From: Rheinheimera nanhaiensis E407-8
GTDB lineage: Bacteria > Pseudomonadota > Gammaproteobacteria > Enterobacterales > Alteromonadaceae
DNA: 64,000 bases
Assembly: GCF_000296695.1 (NCBI RefSeq)
Contig: NZ_BAFK01000019.1
Span: 1 to 64,000, forward strand
Direction of reading: 5' to 3'
A program made the position numbers and the translations under genes. Within the stretch, counting starts at the first letter, position 1. Each line of letters opens with the position of its first letter. Below the pieces are notes generated by a model. The model had not been told where the DNA came from. It made no database searches and worked only from the letters and a program-made list of their open reading frames with translations. Below, in pieces: positions 55,751-64,000 of the stretch.

Positions 55751-55793
55751 TTAGTTTCCCTTAATTTCCGCGCACCTGGAAAAAGTAGCAAAA

Positions 55794-55863
55794 AAACGGC
55801 CTGGTTGCACCCAACCAGGCGGTTTTTCATGCACATACCAAAAAAGGGCGCATTACAGCGCCC
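55794..55863 (-). terminator. Tandem hairpins between sdhB and sucA
   Basis: First stem at the sdhB stop: GGGCGC / GCGCCC (55846-55863) followed by six Ts on minus. Second stem 55794-55826: GCCTGGTTG / CAACCAGGC, also followed by Ts. Two terminator-like structures in a row suggest strong reduction of read-through into suc, or a sucA promoter of its own. Confidence 0.7.
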
Positions 55864-56572
55864 GGTTTAACAACATAGATTTAATTTCACCAATAGCTTT
55901 GGTGGGGTTTAACCCTTTTGGACATACGTTAACGCAGTTCATGATGCCGTGGCAGCGAAATACGCTAAATGCATCGTCCAGATCGTTTAACCGCTGCTCA
56001 GTGGCCGTGTCACGGCTATCCGCCAGGAAGCGGTAAGCATGTAACAAACCAGCCGGGCCGATAAACTTGTCCGGATTCCACCAGAACGACGGGCATGAGG
56101 TTGAACAGCAGGCACACAAAATACACTCATACAGGCCGTCCAGCTTAGCGCGCTGTTCCGGCGACTGCAGATACTCACCGGCTGGTGGTAACTTGCTGTC
56201 GTTAATTAAGTACGGTTTTACCTTCTCGTATTGGGTGTAGAACTGGCTCATATCAACCACCAGGTCACGCACTACCGGTAAACCCGGCAGTGGCCGCACC
56301 ACAATTTTACCGCCTTTTAAACCGGCAGCCGACAATGGCGTAATACAGGCAAGGCCGTTTTTACCGTTAATGTTTAAACCATCAGAGCCACACACACCTT
56401 CGCGGCAGCTGCGGCGGAACGATAAGGTTGGGTCCTGCTCTTTTAACTTCAGTAGCGCATCCAGCACCATCATGTCCCGGCCTTCCGGGTTATCCAGCGT
56501 GTAATCCTGCATGCGCGGCGCTTTGTCGACATCAGGGTTATAACGATAGATGGAAAATACTAACTTCTGCAT
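55853..56572 (-). CDS. sdhB: Succinate dehydrogenase iron-sulfur subunit
   Basis: 239 residues. The [2Fe-2S] cluster ligands include Cys56, Cys61 and Cys76 (SCREGVCGSD ... GLAC). The C-terminal ferredoxin-like domain has CILCACCSTSCPSFWW for the [4Fe-4S] centre and CHGIMNCVNVCPKGLNP for the [3Fe-4S] centre. It transfers electrons from SdhA to quinone, and lies 14 bases after sdhA. Confidence 0.97.
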   Translation of the reverse strand: MQKLVFSIYRYNPDVDKAPRMQDYTLDNPEGRDMMVLDALLKLKEQDPTLSFRRSCREGVCGSDGLNINGKNGLACITPLSAAGLKGGKIVVRPLPGLPVVRDLVVDMSQFYTQYEKVKPYLINDSKLPPAGEYLQSPEQRAKLDGLYECILCACCSTSCPSFWWNPDKFIGPAGLLHAYRFLADSRDTATEQRLNDLDDAFSVFRCHGIMNCVNVCPKGLNPTKAIGEIKSMLLNRAL

Positions 56573-56586
56573 CGCTGTCTGCCCTC

Positions 56587-58359
56587 TTAATACTTACGCG
56601 CTTTCGGTGGGAAAGCTTCACGGAATTTAGGTTCTAAATTCACTTTACGCTTAAACATCGACTCGGTGTCCGGCGTGTAAACGCTGTGACACAGCCAGTT
56701 TTCGTCATCACGCTCAGGGAAGTCAAAACGGGCATGAGCACCGCGGCTCTCAGTACGGAAGTTGGCCGCAACGGCAGTAGAGAATGCGGTTTCCATCAGG
56801 TTGTCCAGCTCCAGACATTCAATACGCTGGGTATTAAAATCTGAGCTCTTATCATCCAGACGGGCATACTTTAACCGTTCACGAATTTCTTTTAACTGGG
56901 CTAAGCCATCTGCCATCGCCTGGCCTTCACGGAATACCGAGAAGTTAAGCTGCATGCAGTTTTGCAGATCTTTCTTGATTTGCACCGGGTCTTCACCCTG
57001 GCCTGGCTTGCTGTCTTCCCAGCGACGGGTACGCGCAAGCGCTGCGTCCAGATCTGACTGGCTGGCAGCACGGCCTTCTGAGGTAGCAGCCAGCGCTTCA
57101 CCTAAATGTAAACCGGTAGCGCGACCAAATACGACTAAGTCTAACAATGAGTTACCGCCTAAGCGGTTAGCACCATGTACCGATACGCAAGCAATCTCAC
57201 CACAGGCGAATAAACCCGGTACTATGGCTTCTGAGCCATCAGCTTTGGGCGCGATAACCTGACCATTCACGTTGGTTGGAATACCGCCCATCATGTAGTG
57301 ACAGGTAGGAATCACCGGAATAGGTTCTTTTACCGGGTCAACGTGGGCAAAGGTACGTGACAGCTCACAAATACCTGGCAGACGGCTTTCTAAAACCTCT
57401 TCACCTAAGTGATCCAGTTTAAGTTTAATGTGCACGCCCCATGGGCCATCACAACCGCGGCCTTCACGGATCTCCGTCATCATGGCGCGGGCTACCACGT
57501 CACGGCCGGCTAAGTCTTTCGCATTAGGCGCATACCGCTCCATAAAGCGCTCGCCGTCTTTATTCAGTAAGTAACCACCTTCACCGCGGCAGCCTTCGGT
57601 GACCAGCGTGCCGGCACCGGCAATACCGGTTGGGTGGAATTGCCACATTTCCATATCTTGCAGTGGCACACCGGCACGCAGCGCCATACCGACACCGTCA
57701 CCGGTGTTAATGTGCGCGTTAGTGGTAGAGGCATAAATACGGCCTGCACCACCGGTAGCTAATACCGTCGCTTTAGCTTTGAAGTAAACAATTTCGCCGG
57801 TTTCGATATCAATCGCTGTACAACCTACTACAGCGCCATCCTGGTTTTTCACCAGATCCAGCGCGTACCACTCAGAAAACACCTGGGTTTTATTTTTTAC
57901 GTTTTGCTGATACAGCAAATGCAGCAGAGCGTGGCCGGTACGGTCAGCTGCCGCTGCAGTACGGGCGGCTTGCTCGCCACCGAAGTTTTTCGACTGGCCA
58001 CCAAACGGACGCTGATAAACACGGCCGTTTTCAAAGCGTGAAAACGGTAAACCCATATTTTCCAGCTCAGTAATGGCTTCAGGGCCGGTTTTACACATGT
58101 ATTCGATCGCGTCCTGGTCACCGATGTAATCAGAGCCTTTAACGGTATCGAACATGTGCCATTCCCAGTTATCTTCATGGCTGTTGCCCAGCGCAACGGT
58201 AATACCGCCTTGTGCAGATACAGTGTGAGAACGGGTTGGAAATACTTTAGATAATAAGGCGCAGCTTAAACCAGACTGCGTAATTTGCAGTGCAGCACGC
58301 ATGCCAGCACCACCAGCACCAATCACAATGGCGTCAAATTCTCTTACTGGAATAGTCAC
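56587..58359 (-). CDS. sdhA: Succinate dehydrogenase flavoprotein subunit
   Basis: 590 residues. The FAD-binding [14 protein letters not shown] opens the protein and His45 (SHTVSAQGG) is the covalent FAD site. The catalytic HPTGI and RGEGGYLLN segments and the [13 protein letters not shown] motif are in place. It follows sdhD directly, with no gap. Confidence 0.97.
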   Translation of the reverse strand: MTIPVREFDAIVIGAGGAGMRAALQITQSGLSCALLSKVFPTRSHTVSAQGGITVALGNSHEDNWEWHMFDTVKGSDYIGDQDAIEYMCKTGPEAITELENMGLPFSRFENGRVYQRPFGGQSKNFGGEQAARTAAAADRTGHALLHLLYQQNVKNKTQVFSEWYALDLVKNQDGAVVGCTAIDIETGEIVYFKAKATVLATGGAGRIYASTTNAHINTGDGVGMALRAGVPLQDMEMWQFHPTGIAGAGTLVTEGCRGEGGYLLNKDGERFMERYAPNAKDLAGRDVVARAMMTEIREGRGCDGPWGVHIKLKLDHLGEEVLESRLPGICELSRTFAHVDPVKEPIPVIPTCHYMMGGIPTNVNGQVIAPKADGSEAIVPGLFACGEIACVSVHGANRLGGNSLLDLVVFGRATGLHLGEALAATSEGRAASQSDLDAALARTRRWEDSKPGQGEDPVQIKKDLQNCMQLNFSVFREGQAMADGLAQLKEIRERLKYARLDDKSSDFNTQRIECLELDNLMETAFSTAVAANFRTESRGAHARFDFPERDDENWLCHSVYTPDTESMFKRKVNLEPKFREAFPPKARKY

Positions 58360-58707
58360 TTAAGCACCCCACAAAACAAACAGGCCAACGGCAACATAGG
58401 CAAACGCCAGCGCATACAGGAAGAATTGCAATACGGCACGCAGTGCAGCTGATTTAATATAATCAGTCAGCACCTGCCATAAACCGATGCGGGTGTGCAC
58501 GGCAATAGAGACTAGGGCTAACAAGGTAAATACTTTAACCAGCGTATTGGCAAACAGCGCCTGCCAAACCTCAAAGGTAACTTCCGGTGTAATAATGAAG
58601 AAACCTAAAATAAACACACTGTACAGCGCCAGCACTATGGCTGTTGCCCGCAGTGATACATAATCCTGCACACCATCGCGTTTCAGGCTTGCCTGATTTA
58701 GAACCAT
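58360..58707 (-). CDS. sdhD: Succinate dehydrogenase membrane anchor subunit
   Basis: 115 residues from the second of two close ATG codons (58707), because AGGAG then has a seven-base spacing; the first ATG is only one base away from it. There are three membrane helices. The RDGVQDYVSLRATA start region and the heme-region histidine in VSIAVHTRIGLWQVLTDYI match SdhD. The gene overlaps sdhC by ten bases, as in E. coli-like operons. Confidence 0.94.
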   Translation of the reverse strand: MVLNQASLKRDGVQDYVSLRATAIVLALYSVFILGFFIITPEVTFEVWQALFANTLVKVFTLLALVSIAVHTRIGLWQVLTDYIKSAALRAVLQFFLYALAFAYVAVGLFVLWGA

Positions 58708-59075
58708 AACCATACTCCTGCTACTACTGCTAATACTACCCACAGTGCGATCGCCAGTTTGGCGCTTAAATTACCGGATTTCAGCTCTTCCCAGTGTCCC
58801 ATGTCCATAATCAGGTGACGGATACCGCCCACCAGATGGTAAATAAGTACTGTGATAGTGCCCCAGGCAATGAATTTCGCCAGATGTGATGTCATCAGCG
58901 CTTTAACATAGTCAAAGCTTTGCTGGTCCTGTAACGAGTAGGCCCAGGCCCAGATGACGAATATCAGTGCGAAAAACAATGCTACGCCGGTAACCCGATG
59001 CAGGATTGACGCTATGGCAGGTGCCGGAAACGATATGGTAGAGAGGTCGAGATTTACTGGTCTTTGTTTTTTCAC
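58698..59075 (-). CDS. sdhC: Succinate dehydrogenase cytochrome b556 subunit
   Basis: 125 residues starting at GTG (VKKQRPVNLDLSTISFP); no in-frame ATG lies nearby. Three membrane helices. The SILHRVTGVALF segment binds quinone and the HLVGGIRHLIMDMGHW segment contains the heme histidine. It is the first gene of sdhCDAB-sucABCD. Confidence 0.95.
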   Translation of the reverse strand: MKKQRPVNLDLSTISFPAPAIASILHRVTGVALFFALIFVIWAWAYSLQDQQSFDYVKALMTSHLAKFIAWGTITVLIYHLVGGIRHLIMDMGHWEELKSGNLSAKLAIALWVVLAVVAGVWLWF

Positions 59076-59467
59076 AGTGCTTGCCCATCGATGCCCATAA
59101 TCGAGCTCTTGTTGTCATTGTCGTTGTCATTGCTGTATAAACAGTCAACACCCAACACTTTTACACCCTATCGCTCAAGCTGGATCAGTGCGGCCAGGTA
59201 AGCAAAAAGTGCTTGCTGGGTGAACTGTTTAAAAACCGCAATAGTATATATTTCGCGTCTCGCTATTACAATTTTTGTTTGGTTTTGGCTGAAAAAATCC
59301 GTAAGCGCAAAATTACACAGTTTGCGAGCAACGGCAATAATACTAGAGTCGAATACTTATTAAGCACAAACGCATTAAAATTGACTTTATAGGGTCGTTT
59401 GTAGGTAGAATAGCGGCCAATTTGCTAAATTCCTTTAACCCGATACTACAACAACAGGAGAAATCCA
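59076..59467. promoter_or_regulatory. Divergent promoter region sdhC / gltA
   Basis: A 392-base AT-rich gap with no gene. Candidate gltA -35 TTGACT (59381-59386) and -10 TAGAAT (59406-59411) are spaced 19 bases, longer than ideal. A short tandem repeat TTGTCATTG occurs twice near 59112-59133. AACAGGAG precedes the gltA ATG. I could not assign specific operators. Confidence 0.5.
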
Positions 59468-60751
59468 ATGGCAGATAAAAAGGCCGTCGTGCAGGTCGAT
59501 GGGAAATCGTTCGAGTTGCCAATTTACTCTGGCACTGCCGGCACTGACGTAATTGATGTTCGCGCCTTGGGTCAGCATGGTTATTTCACATTCGATCCGG
59601 GTTTTATGTCTACCGGTTCATGTGAATCTAAAATTACCTATATCGATGGCGATAACGGCGTGCTGTTGCACCGTGGCTACCCTATCGAGCAGCTGGCAGA
59701 ACATTCGGACTACCTGGAGCTGTGCTACCTGTTATTAGAAGGTGAATTACCACAGGCTGAGCAATACAATCAGTTTAAAAACACCATTACCCGCCATACC
59801 ATGGTGCACGAGAAAATCGCTGCCTTCTTCCAGGGTTTCCGCGTTGATGCGCACCCAATGGCGATGCTGTGTGGTGTGGTCGGCGCTATGTCGTCGTTCT
59901 ACCACTCAGATTTAGATATCAACGACCCAATGCAGCGTAAGCGCAGTGCGCACCGCTTAATTGCCAAGCTGCCTACCCTGGCGGCAATGGCATATAAGTA
60001 CACTGTTGGCCAGCCGTTTGTTTATCCGCGTAACGACTTGAGCTACGCTGAAAACTTCCTGCATATGATGTTCTCTGTACCAGCAGAAGAGTATAAGGTA
60101 AGCCCAATCCTGGCCAAGGCGATGGACCGCATCTTTATGCTGCACGCCGACCACGAGCAAAACGCCTCAACCTCTACCGTGCGTTTAGCCGGTTCATCTG
60201 GTGCTAACCCTTATGCCTGTATTGCGGCCGGTGTTGCGTCACTGTGGGGCCCGGCACATGGTGGCGCCAATGAAGCTTGCTTAAAAATGTTACAACAGAT
60301 TGGTACTGTAGACCGTATTCCGGAATTTGTCGCCCGTGCTAAAGATAAGAACGACAGCTTCCGCTTAATGGGTTTTGGTCATCGCGTCTACAAAAACTTT
60401 GACCCACGGGCCAAGGTAATGCGTGAAACCTGCCATGAAGTGCTGCAAGAGCTGAACATTAAAGATCCACTGCTGGATGTGGCCATGGAGCTGGAGCGTA
60501 TCGCGCTGTCAGACCCCTACTTCATCGAGAAGAAACTGTACCCGAATGTTGATTTCTACTCTGGCATTATCTTAAAAGCCATTGGTATTCCAACCAGTAT
60601 GTTCACGGTGATTTTTGCCATGTCGCGTACTGTTGGCTGGATCTCTCACTGGGATGAAATGCTAAGCGAAAAAGGCCATAAAATCGGCCGTCCGCGTCAG
60701 CTGTACACCGGCTATACCACGCGTGATTTTACCCCGCTGAATAAGCGTTAA
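59468..60751 (+). CDS. gltA: Citrate synthase, type II
   Basis: First enzyme of the TCA cycle, 427 residues. The catalytic triad is His264 (AHGGANEA), His305 (GFGHRVY) and Asp362 (NVDFYSG), identical in number to E. coli. The N-terminal domain typical of NADH-regulated hexameric forms is present. It is divergent from sdhC. The prpC product at 8774 is shorter and specific to propionate. Confidence 0.97.
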   Translation: MADKKAVVQVDGKSFELPIYSGTAGTDVIDVRALGQHGYFTFDPGFMSTGSCESKITYIDGDNGVLLHRGYPIEQLAEHSDYLELCYLLLEGELPQAEQYNQFKNTITRHTMVHEKIAAFFQGFRVDAHPMAMLCGVVGAMSSFYHSDLDINDPMQRKRSAHRLIAKLPTLAAMAYKYTVGQPFVYPRNDLSYAENFLHMMFSVPAEEYKVSPILAKAMDRIFMLHADHEQNASTSTVRLAGSSGANPYACIAAGVASLWGPAHGGANEACLKMLQQIGTVDRIPEFVARAKDKNDSFRLMGFGHRVYKNFDPRAKVMRETCHEVLQELNIKDPLLDVAMELERIALSDPYFIEKKLYPNVDFYSGIILKAIGIPTSMFTVIFAMSRTVGWISHWDEMLSEKGHKIGRPRQLYTGYTTRDFTPLNKR

Positions 60752-60776
60752 GCCTGATACTGACAAAGTCATACTG

Positions 60777-60803
60777 AAAAAGCGGCTGTGGCCGCTTTTT
60801 TAT
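60777..60803 (+). terminator. Terminator after gltA
   Basis: AAAAAGCGGC-TGTG-GCCGCTTTTTT stem with a T-run. Confidence 0.88.
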
Positions 60804-60900
60804 TGCCTGTTTTACGTTAGCCGTTAAACAGCACATTTGCGCCAGTAGGTAAAAGCAGGCAAAATCGCGCCACCACGCCTAAACCGTTGCGCTTTTTACC

Positions 60901-62112
60901 ATGTTTGATGTTAGCTCGTTTCGCCGCCAGTTTGCTTTTTTTCACCACCACCCAGATTGGGTGTATCTGGACAACGCCGCCACTATGCAGAAGCCCGACG
61001 CGGTCACAGAAGCCGTCAGCAGGTTTTATCAGCAAGACAACAGTAATGTGCATCGCGGTGCGCATCAGCTAAGCCAGCAGGCGACAGCACAATTTGAACA
61101 GGCAAGACAAACTATTGCCCACTACATAAAGGCACAGTATGTCCATGAAGTTATCTTTACCAGCGGCGCCACTGCCGGCTTAAATCAGCTGGCATTTGGC
61201 CTGATGCATACCGTGCTTAAGCCGGGTGACCGCATTTTACTGACACAACTGGAGCATCACGCCAATATCGTGCCCTGGCAGCTGCATTGTCAGCGTTATG
61301 GCGTCATTATTGATGTAGTGCCACTGACCGCTGACCGACAGCTAGATCTTAACGCTTATCAGCAGTTGCTGGCGCTTAAACCCAAACTGGTCAGTTTTAG
61401 CCATATTTCTAATGTGCTGGGCCATATTCAGCCGGTACAACAAATGGTGGCGCTGGCCAAAGCGGCCGGTGCCATTACCGTTGTCGATGGTGCTCAGGGC
61501 GTGGTGTATCAGCAGCCCGATATGCGCCAGCTAGACTGCGACTTTTATGTGTTTTCCGGCCACAAACTGTACGGCCCGACCGGCGTTGGCGTGCTGTATG
61601 GTAAAACACAGTGGCTGGAACAGCTCACCCCACTGTGTGGCGGCGGTGAAATGATTGATAGTGTCAGCTTTGTTAACACAACCTTTAACAATTTACCCTT
61701 CCGGTTGGAAGCCGGTACACCCAACATAGCCGGCGTTATCGGCCTGGCCGCCGCCATTAACTGGTTACAACAATATAACAACAAGCTAATAATTGAGCAT
61801 AAATCGCTGTTATTAAACGCCTTCTTTCAGGGCGCGCGTCAAATCAAAGGCGTAGCAATTTTGTCTATGCCTGTGCATAATGCCGGCATAGTGGCATTAA
61901 ATGTTGACGGCGAACACCCCTCTGATGTGGCAGATATTTTAAATCAGCAGCAGGTGGCGGTGCGCGCCGGACAGCACTGTGCCATGCCGTTGTTTGATTA
62001 TCTGGCGCTTAATGGTGCGGTACGTGTTGCCTTTGCCGCCTATAACACGCTGGACGACGTGAACCAGTGCCTGCTCGCCTTGGAGCAAGCCGTGGAGATT
62101 TTAACTGCATGA
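60901..62112 (+). CDS. csdA: Cysteine desulfurase CsdA
   Basis: 403 residues, a group II (SufS/CsdA-like) PLP enzyme that releases sulfur from cysteine. The PLP lysine is Lys222 (SGHKLYGPTG) and the sulfur-accepting Cys360 is in RAGQHCAMPL. Its neighbours csdE and tcdA are the known partners of CsdA in E. coli, so CsdA is preferred over SufS; no suf scaffold genes are present. The ribosome-binding site is weak. The stop overlaps the csdE start. Confidence 0.93.
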   Translation: MFDVSSFRRQFAFFHHHPDWVYLDNAATMQKPDAVTEAVSRFYQQDNSNVHRGAHQLSQQATAQFEQARQTIAHYIKAQYVHEVIFTSGATAGLNQLAFGLMHTVLKPGDRILLTQLEHHANIVPWQLHCQRYGVIIDVVPLTADRQLDLNAYQQLLALKPKLVSFSHISNVLGHIQPVQQMVALAKAAGAITVVDGAQGVVYQQPDMRQLDCDFYVFSGHKLYGPTGVGVLYGKTQWLEQLTPLCGGGEMIDSVSFVNTTFNNLPFRLEAGTPNIAGVIGLAAAINWLQQYNNKLIIEHKSLLLNAFFQGARQIKGVAILSMPVHNAGIVALNVDGEHPSDVADILNQQQVAVRAGQHCAMPLFDYLALNGAVRVAFAAYNTLDDVNQCLLALEQAVEILTA

Positions 62113-62558
62113 ACCTAGAACAATTATTAGCAGATACTGATATCGCATTGCAGGCGATACAGCAACAGGCATTGCCTGATATTAAACAGGCAAAAGACTG
62201 GCAAACCAAGTACCGTATTCTGATGCAGCTGGGTAAACAGCTGCCGCCGCTGCCAGAGAAAATGAAGCAGCAAGAGCTGCTGGTAAAAGGCTGTGAAAGC
62301 CGGGCCTGGCTGTTGCACTATCATGATAAGAAGCGGGATAAACACTTCTTTGTGCTGGACAGCGATGCCAGAATTGTCAAAGGCTTAATGGCGATTATGC
62401 TGTGTCTGGTCAATGGCATGAACAGCAGCGAGCTGGCTAAGTTTAACTTAAGCCAGCAGTTTGATGAGCTAAACTTAAAACCCTATTTAAGCCAGTCTCG
62501 TGGTAATGGTTTAACCGCTATGGCTGCACACATTAAAGCCTGCAGCAGCGCTACATAG
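62109..62558 (+). CDS. csdE: Sulfur acceptor protein CsdE
   Basis: 149 residues of the SufE/CsdE fold, starting at the ATG at 62109, which overlaps the csdA stop (ATGA). The sulfur-accepting Cys62 is in VKGCESRAWL. It stimulates the desulfurase and passes sulfur to partners such as TcdA/CsdL. The gene is convergent with tcdA and overlaps its 3' end by eight bases. Confidence 0.93.
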   Translation: MNLEQLLADTDIALQAIQQQALPDIKQAKDWQTKYRILMQLGKQLPPLPEKMKQQELLVKGCESRAWLLHYHDKKRDKHFFVLDSDARIVKGLMAIMLCLVNGMNSSELAKFNLSQQFDELNLKPYLSQSRGNGLTAMAAHIKACSSAT

Positions 62559-63342
62559 CCAGCTTTTTTAATACCCTGGACACCGCCGCCAGCCCAAAGC
62601 TGGCGGTTACCACTGTTACCGCGCCAAAGCCGCCGCTGCAGTCCAGCCGCATACTGCTTACCTCACCCTCAGCGTTAACCTGAGCCGTTTTTTGCTGACA
62701 GACACGGCCATCCGGCTGCGGATAAACCAGCTGCTCGGTGGAATACACACATTCAATGCCAAAACGCCGTTTCGGGTTACGGCTGTAGTGATAATCACGG
62801 CGTAAACTGTTGCGCACTTTAGCGAGCAAAGGATCGTTAATGGTTTGGGTTAAATCGGCAATCTGAATTTGTGTCGGATCGGTCTGACCGCCAGCGCCGC
62901 CGGTACTGATCAGTTTAATTTTGTTGCGTTTACAGTGTGCCAGCAGCGCTACTTTGGCTTTAATAGAATCTATCGCATCCACTACATAATCCAGCTGCGG
63001 TGTAATCAATGTTTGCAGGTTGTCACTGCTGATAAAATCTTCGACCTGATGCACTACACAATCCGGGTTTATCGCCAGAATACGCTGTGCCATCACCGCC
63101 ACTTTGTCCTGACCTATTGTATCGCTTAGTGCATGCAGTTGGCGGTTGACGTTACTGATACAGACATCGTCCAAATCAATTAGGGTAATTTCACCTATCC
63201 CCGAGCGTGCCAGCGCTTCGGCTGCCCAGCTGCCCACCCCGCCAATGCCCACCACACAGACATGGGCGCGGCGAAACTTTTCCAGTGCTGCTGCGCCGTA
63301 CAGGCGGCCAATACCGGCAAAACGTAACAGATAATCGGACAT
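62551..63342 (-). CDS. tcdA: tRNA threonylcarbamoyladenosine dehydratase TcdA (CsdL)
   Basis: 263 residues of the ThiF/MoeB/E1-like superfamily. The ATP-binding VVGIGGVGSWAAEALARSG is at 30-48 and DVCISNVNRQ near 58-67. It cyclises t6A37 in tRNA to ct6A, and in E. coli depends on CsdA-CsdE for sulfur transfer; the three genes are adjacent here as there. A tRNA-modifying role is known for the family. Confidence 0.94.
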   Translation of the reverse strand: MSDYLLRFAGIGRLYGAAALEKFRRAHVCVVGIGGVGSWAAEALARSGIGEITLIDLDDVCISNVNRQLHALSDTIGQDKVAVMAQRILAINPDCVVHQVEDFISSDNLQTLITPQLDYVVDAIDSIKAKVALLAHCKRNKIKLISTGGAGGQTDPTQIQIADLTQTINDPLLAKVRNSLRRDYHYSRNPKRRFGIECVYSTEQLVYPQPDGRVCQQKTAQVNAEGEVSSMRLDCSGGFGAVTVVTASFGLAAVSRVLKKLAM

Positions 63343-63344
63343 GG

Positions 63345-64000
63345 TTAATTACTCAATTTCTGGGGTAAGGTGTAAGCCGGCCAACTTAGTAACCAGGGCG
63401 TTGACCAGTCTTGTGGCAGGCCGCTTGCCAGCAACTGCTGAAAATGTACGCCTTGCCCGGGCAGGCGCACATAGCTGTAGCACTGACCGGACAAATAAAA
63501 CCGCAGCGCATAAGCATGCAGATACACCCGGTCGGCTGCACTGCCCTGATACTGGCTGTCGCCCAAAATAGCCGCGCCCTGGCTTTTCAGCGCCACCCGG
63601 ATCTGGTGGGTTTTACCGCTGTAGGGTTTCACCAAAAAGGCGCGAAACGGCAAATCGCTATAGCCCTGGCTGATAAAGTACGTAACAGCAGGGTTATGCT
63701 GGCTGCTAAGCAGCTTCCAGCTGCCACGCCGTGCCGCGGTCATATCGCCTTTAACCCAACCCTGCTTTTTATGGGGTTTGCCCTGGGCTAACGCCAGGTA
63801 ATACTTTTCAACCTGATGCGCGCTAAACAGCGCAGTCAGCTCGGCGGCAACCAAGGCGCTTCGCGCCAGTACAATAATACCGGAGGTTACTTTATCCAGC
63901 CGGTGCACCGGATAAAGCGGATAGCCTAGCTGCTGAGCGGCCTGCACCACCAGGCCGGCGCCATCATCAGAGTGAAAACTGACGCCGGCCGCTTTGTCCA
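63345..64000 (-). CDS. RluA-family pseudouridine synthase (5' end outside the window)
   Basis: The frame is open to the window edge, so the N-terminus is missing. The visible 218 residues include DKAAGVSFHSDDGAG, the catalytic HRLDKVTSG loop (Asp) and the later PYSGKTHQIRVALKS segment. It resembles a short RluA-type subfamily (TIGR01621-like) rather than TruC or RluC. The modified RNA position is unknown. It ends two bases from tcdA on the same strand. Confidence 0.85.
   Translation of the reverse strand, partial: DKAAGVSFHSDDGAGLVVQAAQQLGYPLYPVHRLDKVTSGIIVLARSALVAAELTALFSAHQVEKYYLALAQGKPHKKQGWVKGDMTAARRGSWKLLSSQHNPAVTYFISQGYSDLPFRAFLVKPYSGKTHQIRVALKSQGAAILGDSQYQGSAADRVYLHAYALRFYLSGQCYSYVRLPGQGVHFQQLLASGLPQDWSTPWLLSWPAYTLPQKLSN

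Overview
The window looks like a chromosomal segment of a gammaproteobacterium of the Alteromonadales type. Gene content and order recall Rheinheimera, Alishewanella or Arsukibacterium, but that placement is my inference from protein style and synteny, not a database result. Nearly all of it is core metabolism; the accessory part is the first 4.8 kb.

Positions 1-4761 are the proximal end of a chromosomal integron. An integrase gene (intI, + strand) is followed by a terminator and preceded by a LexA-type operator and an attI region. From attI a cassette array runs leftwards out of the window. Seven attC sites are visible, all oriented the same way, and most cassette genes are on the minus strand. 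One cassette carries an opposing ORF, and one long cassette appears to hold two genes without an attC between them.

Positions 4803-11520 are a propionate operon (GntR regulator, prpB, prpC, acnD, prpF: 2-methylcitrate cycle) with two palindromic operators upstream and an imperfect palindromic element plus hairpin inside the operon. Next come tatD, pilZ, holB, tmk, mltG, pabC (12043-16501) and a fatty-acid cluster fabF, acpP, fabG, fabD, fabH, plsX, rpmF, yceD (16645-22790), all on the minus strand. The Maf-type gene yceF (+) is followed by a compact structured intergenic element with two ARGGAU-loop hairpins. A HAD phosphatase gene, rluC and the divergent rne follow.

Positions 29080-42165 hold an acetate-uptake locus: a DcaP-like porin, acs, the CrbR response regulator, the transporter-fused sensor kinase CrbS, a two-subunit sodium:solute symporter, a CBS/nucleotidyltransferase protein and a DEDDh exonuclease. 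A GACTAARGTC motif occurs upstream of acs and of the symporter and, with one mismatch, upstream of the prp operon.

Positions 42162-49317 carry an acetyltransferase, efp with its Arg32 rhamnosyltransferase earP, small membrane proteins, a LysE exporter, glnS and an HTH-less NadR. Positions 49465-60751 are the TCA cluster sucDCBA-sdhBADC (minus) with divergent gltA (+). Hairpins separate sdhB/sucA and sucB/sucC. The right end is csdA-csdE, tcdA (CsdL) and a truncated RluA-family pseudouridine synthase gene. I saw no rRNA, tRNA or CRISPR array.
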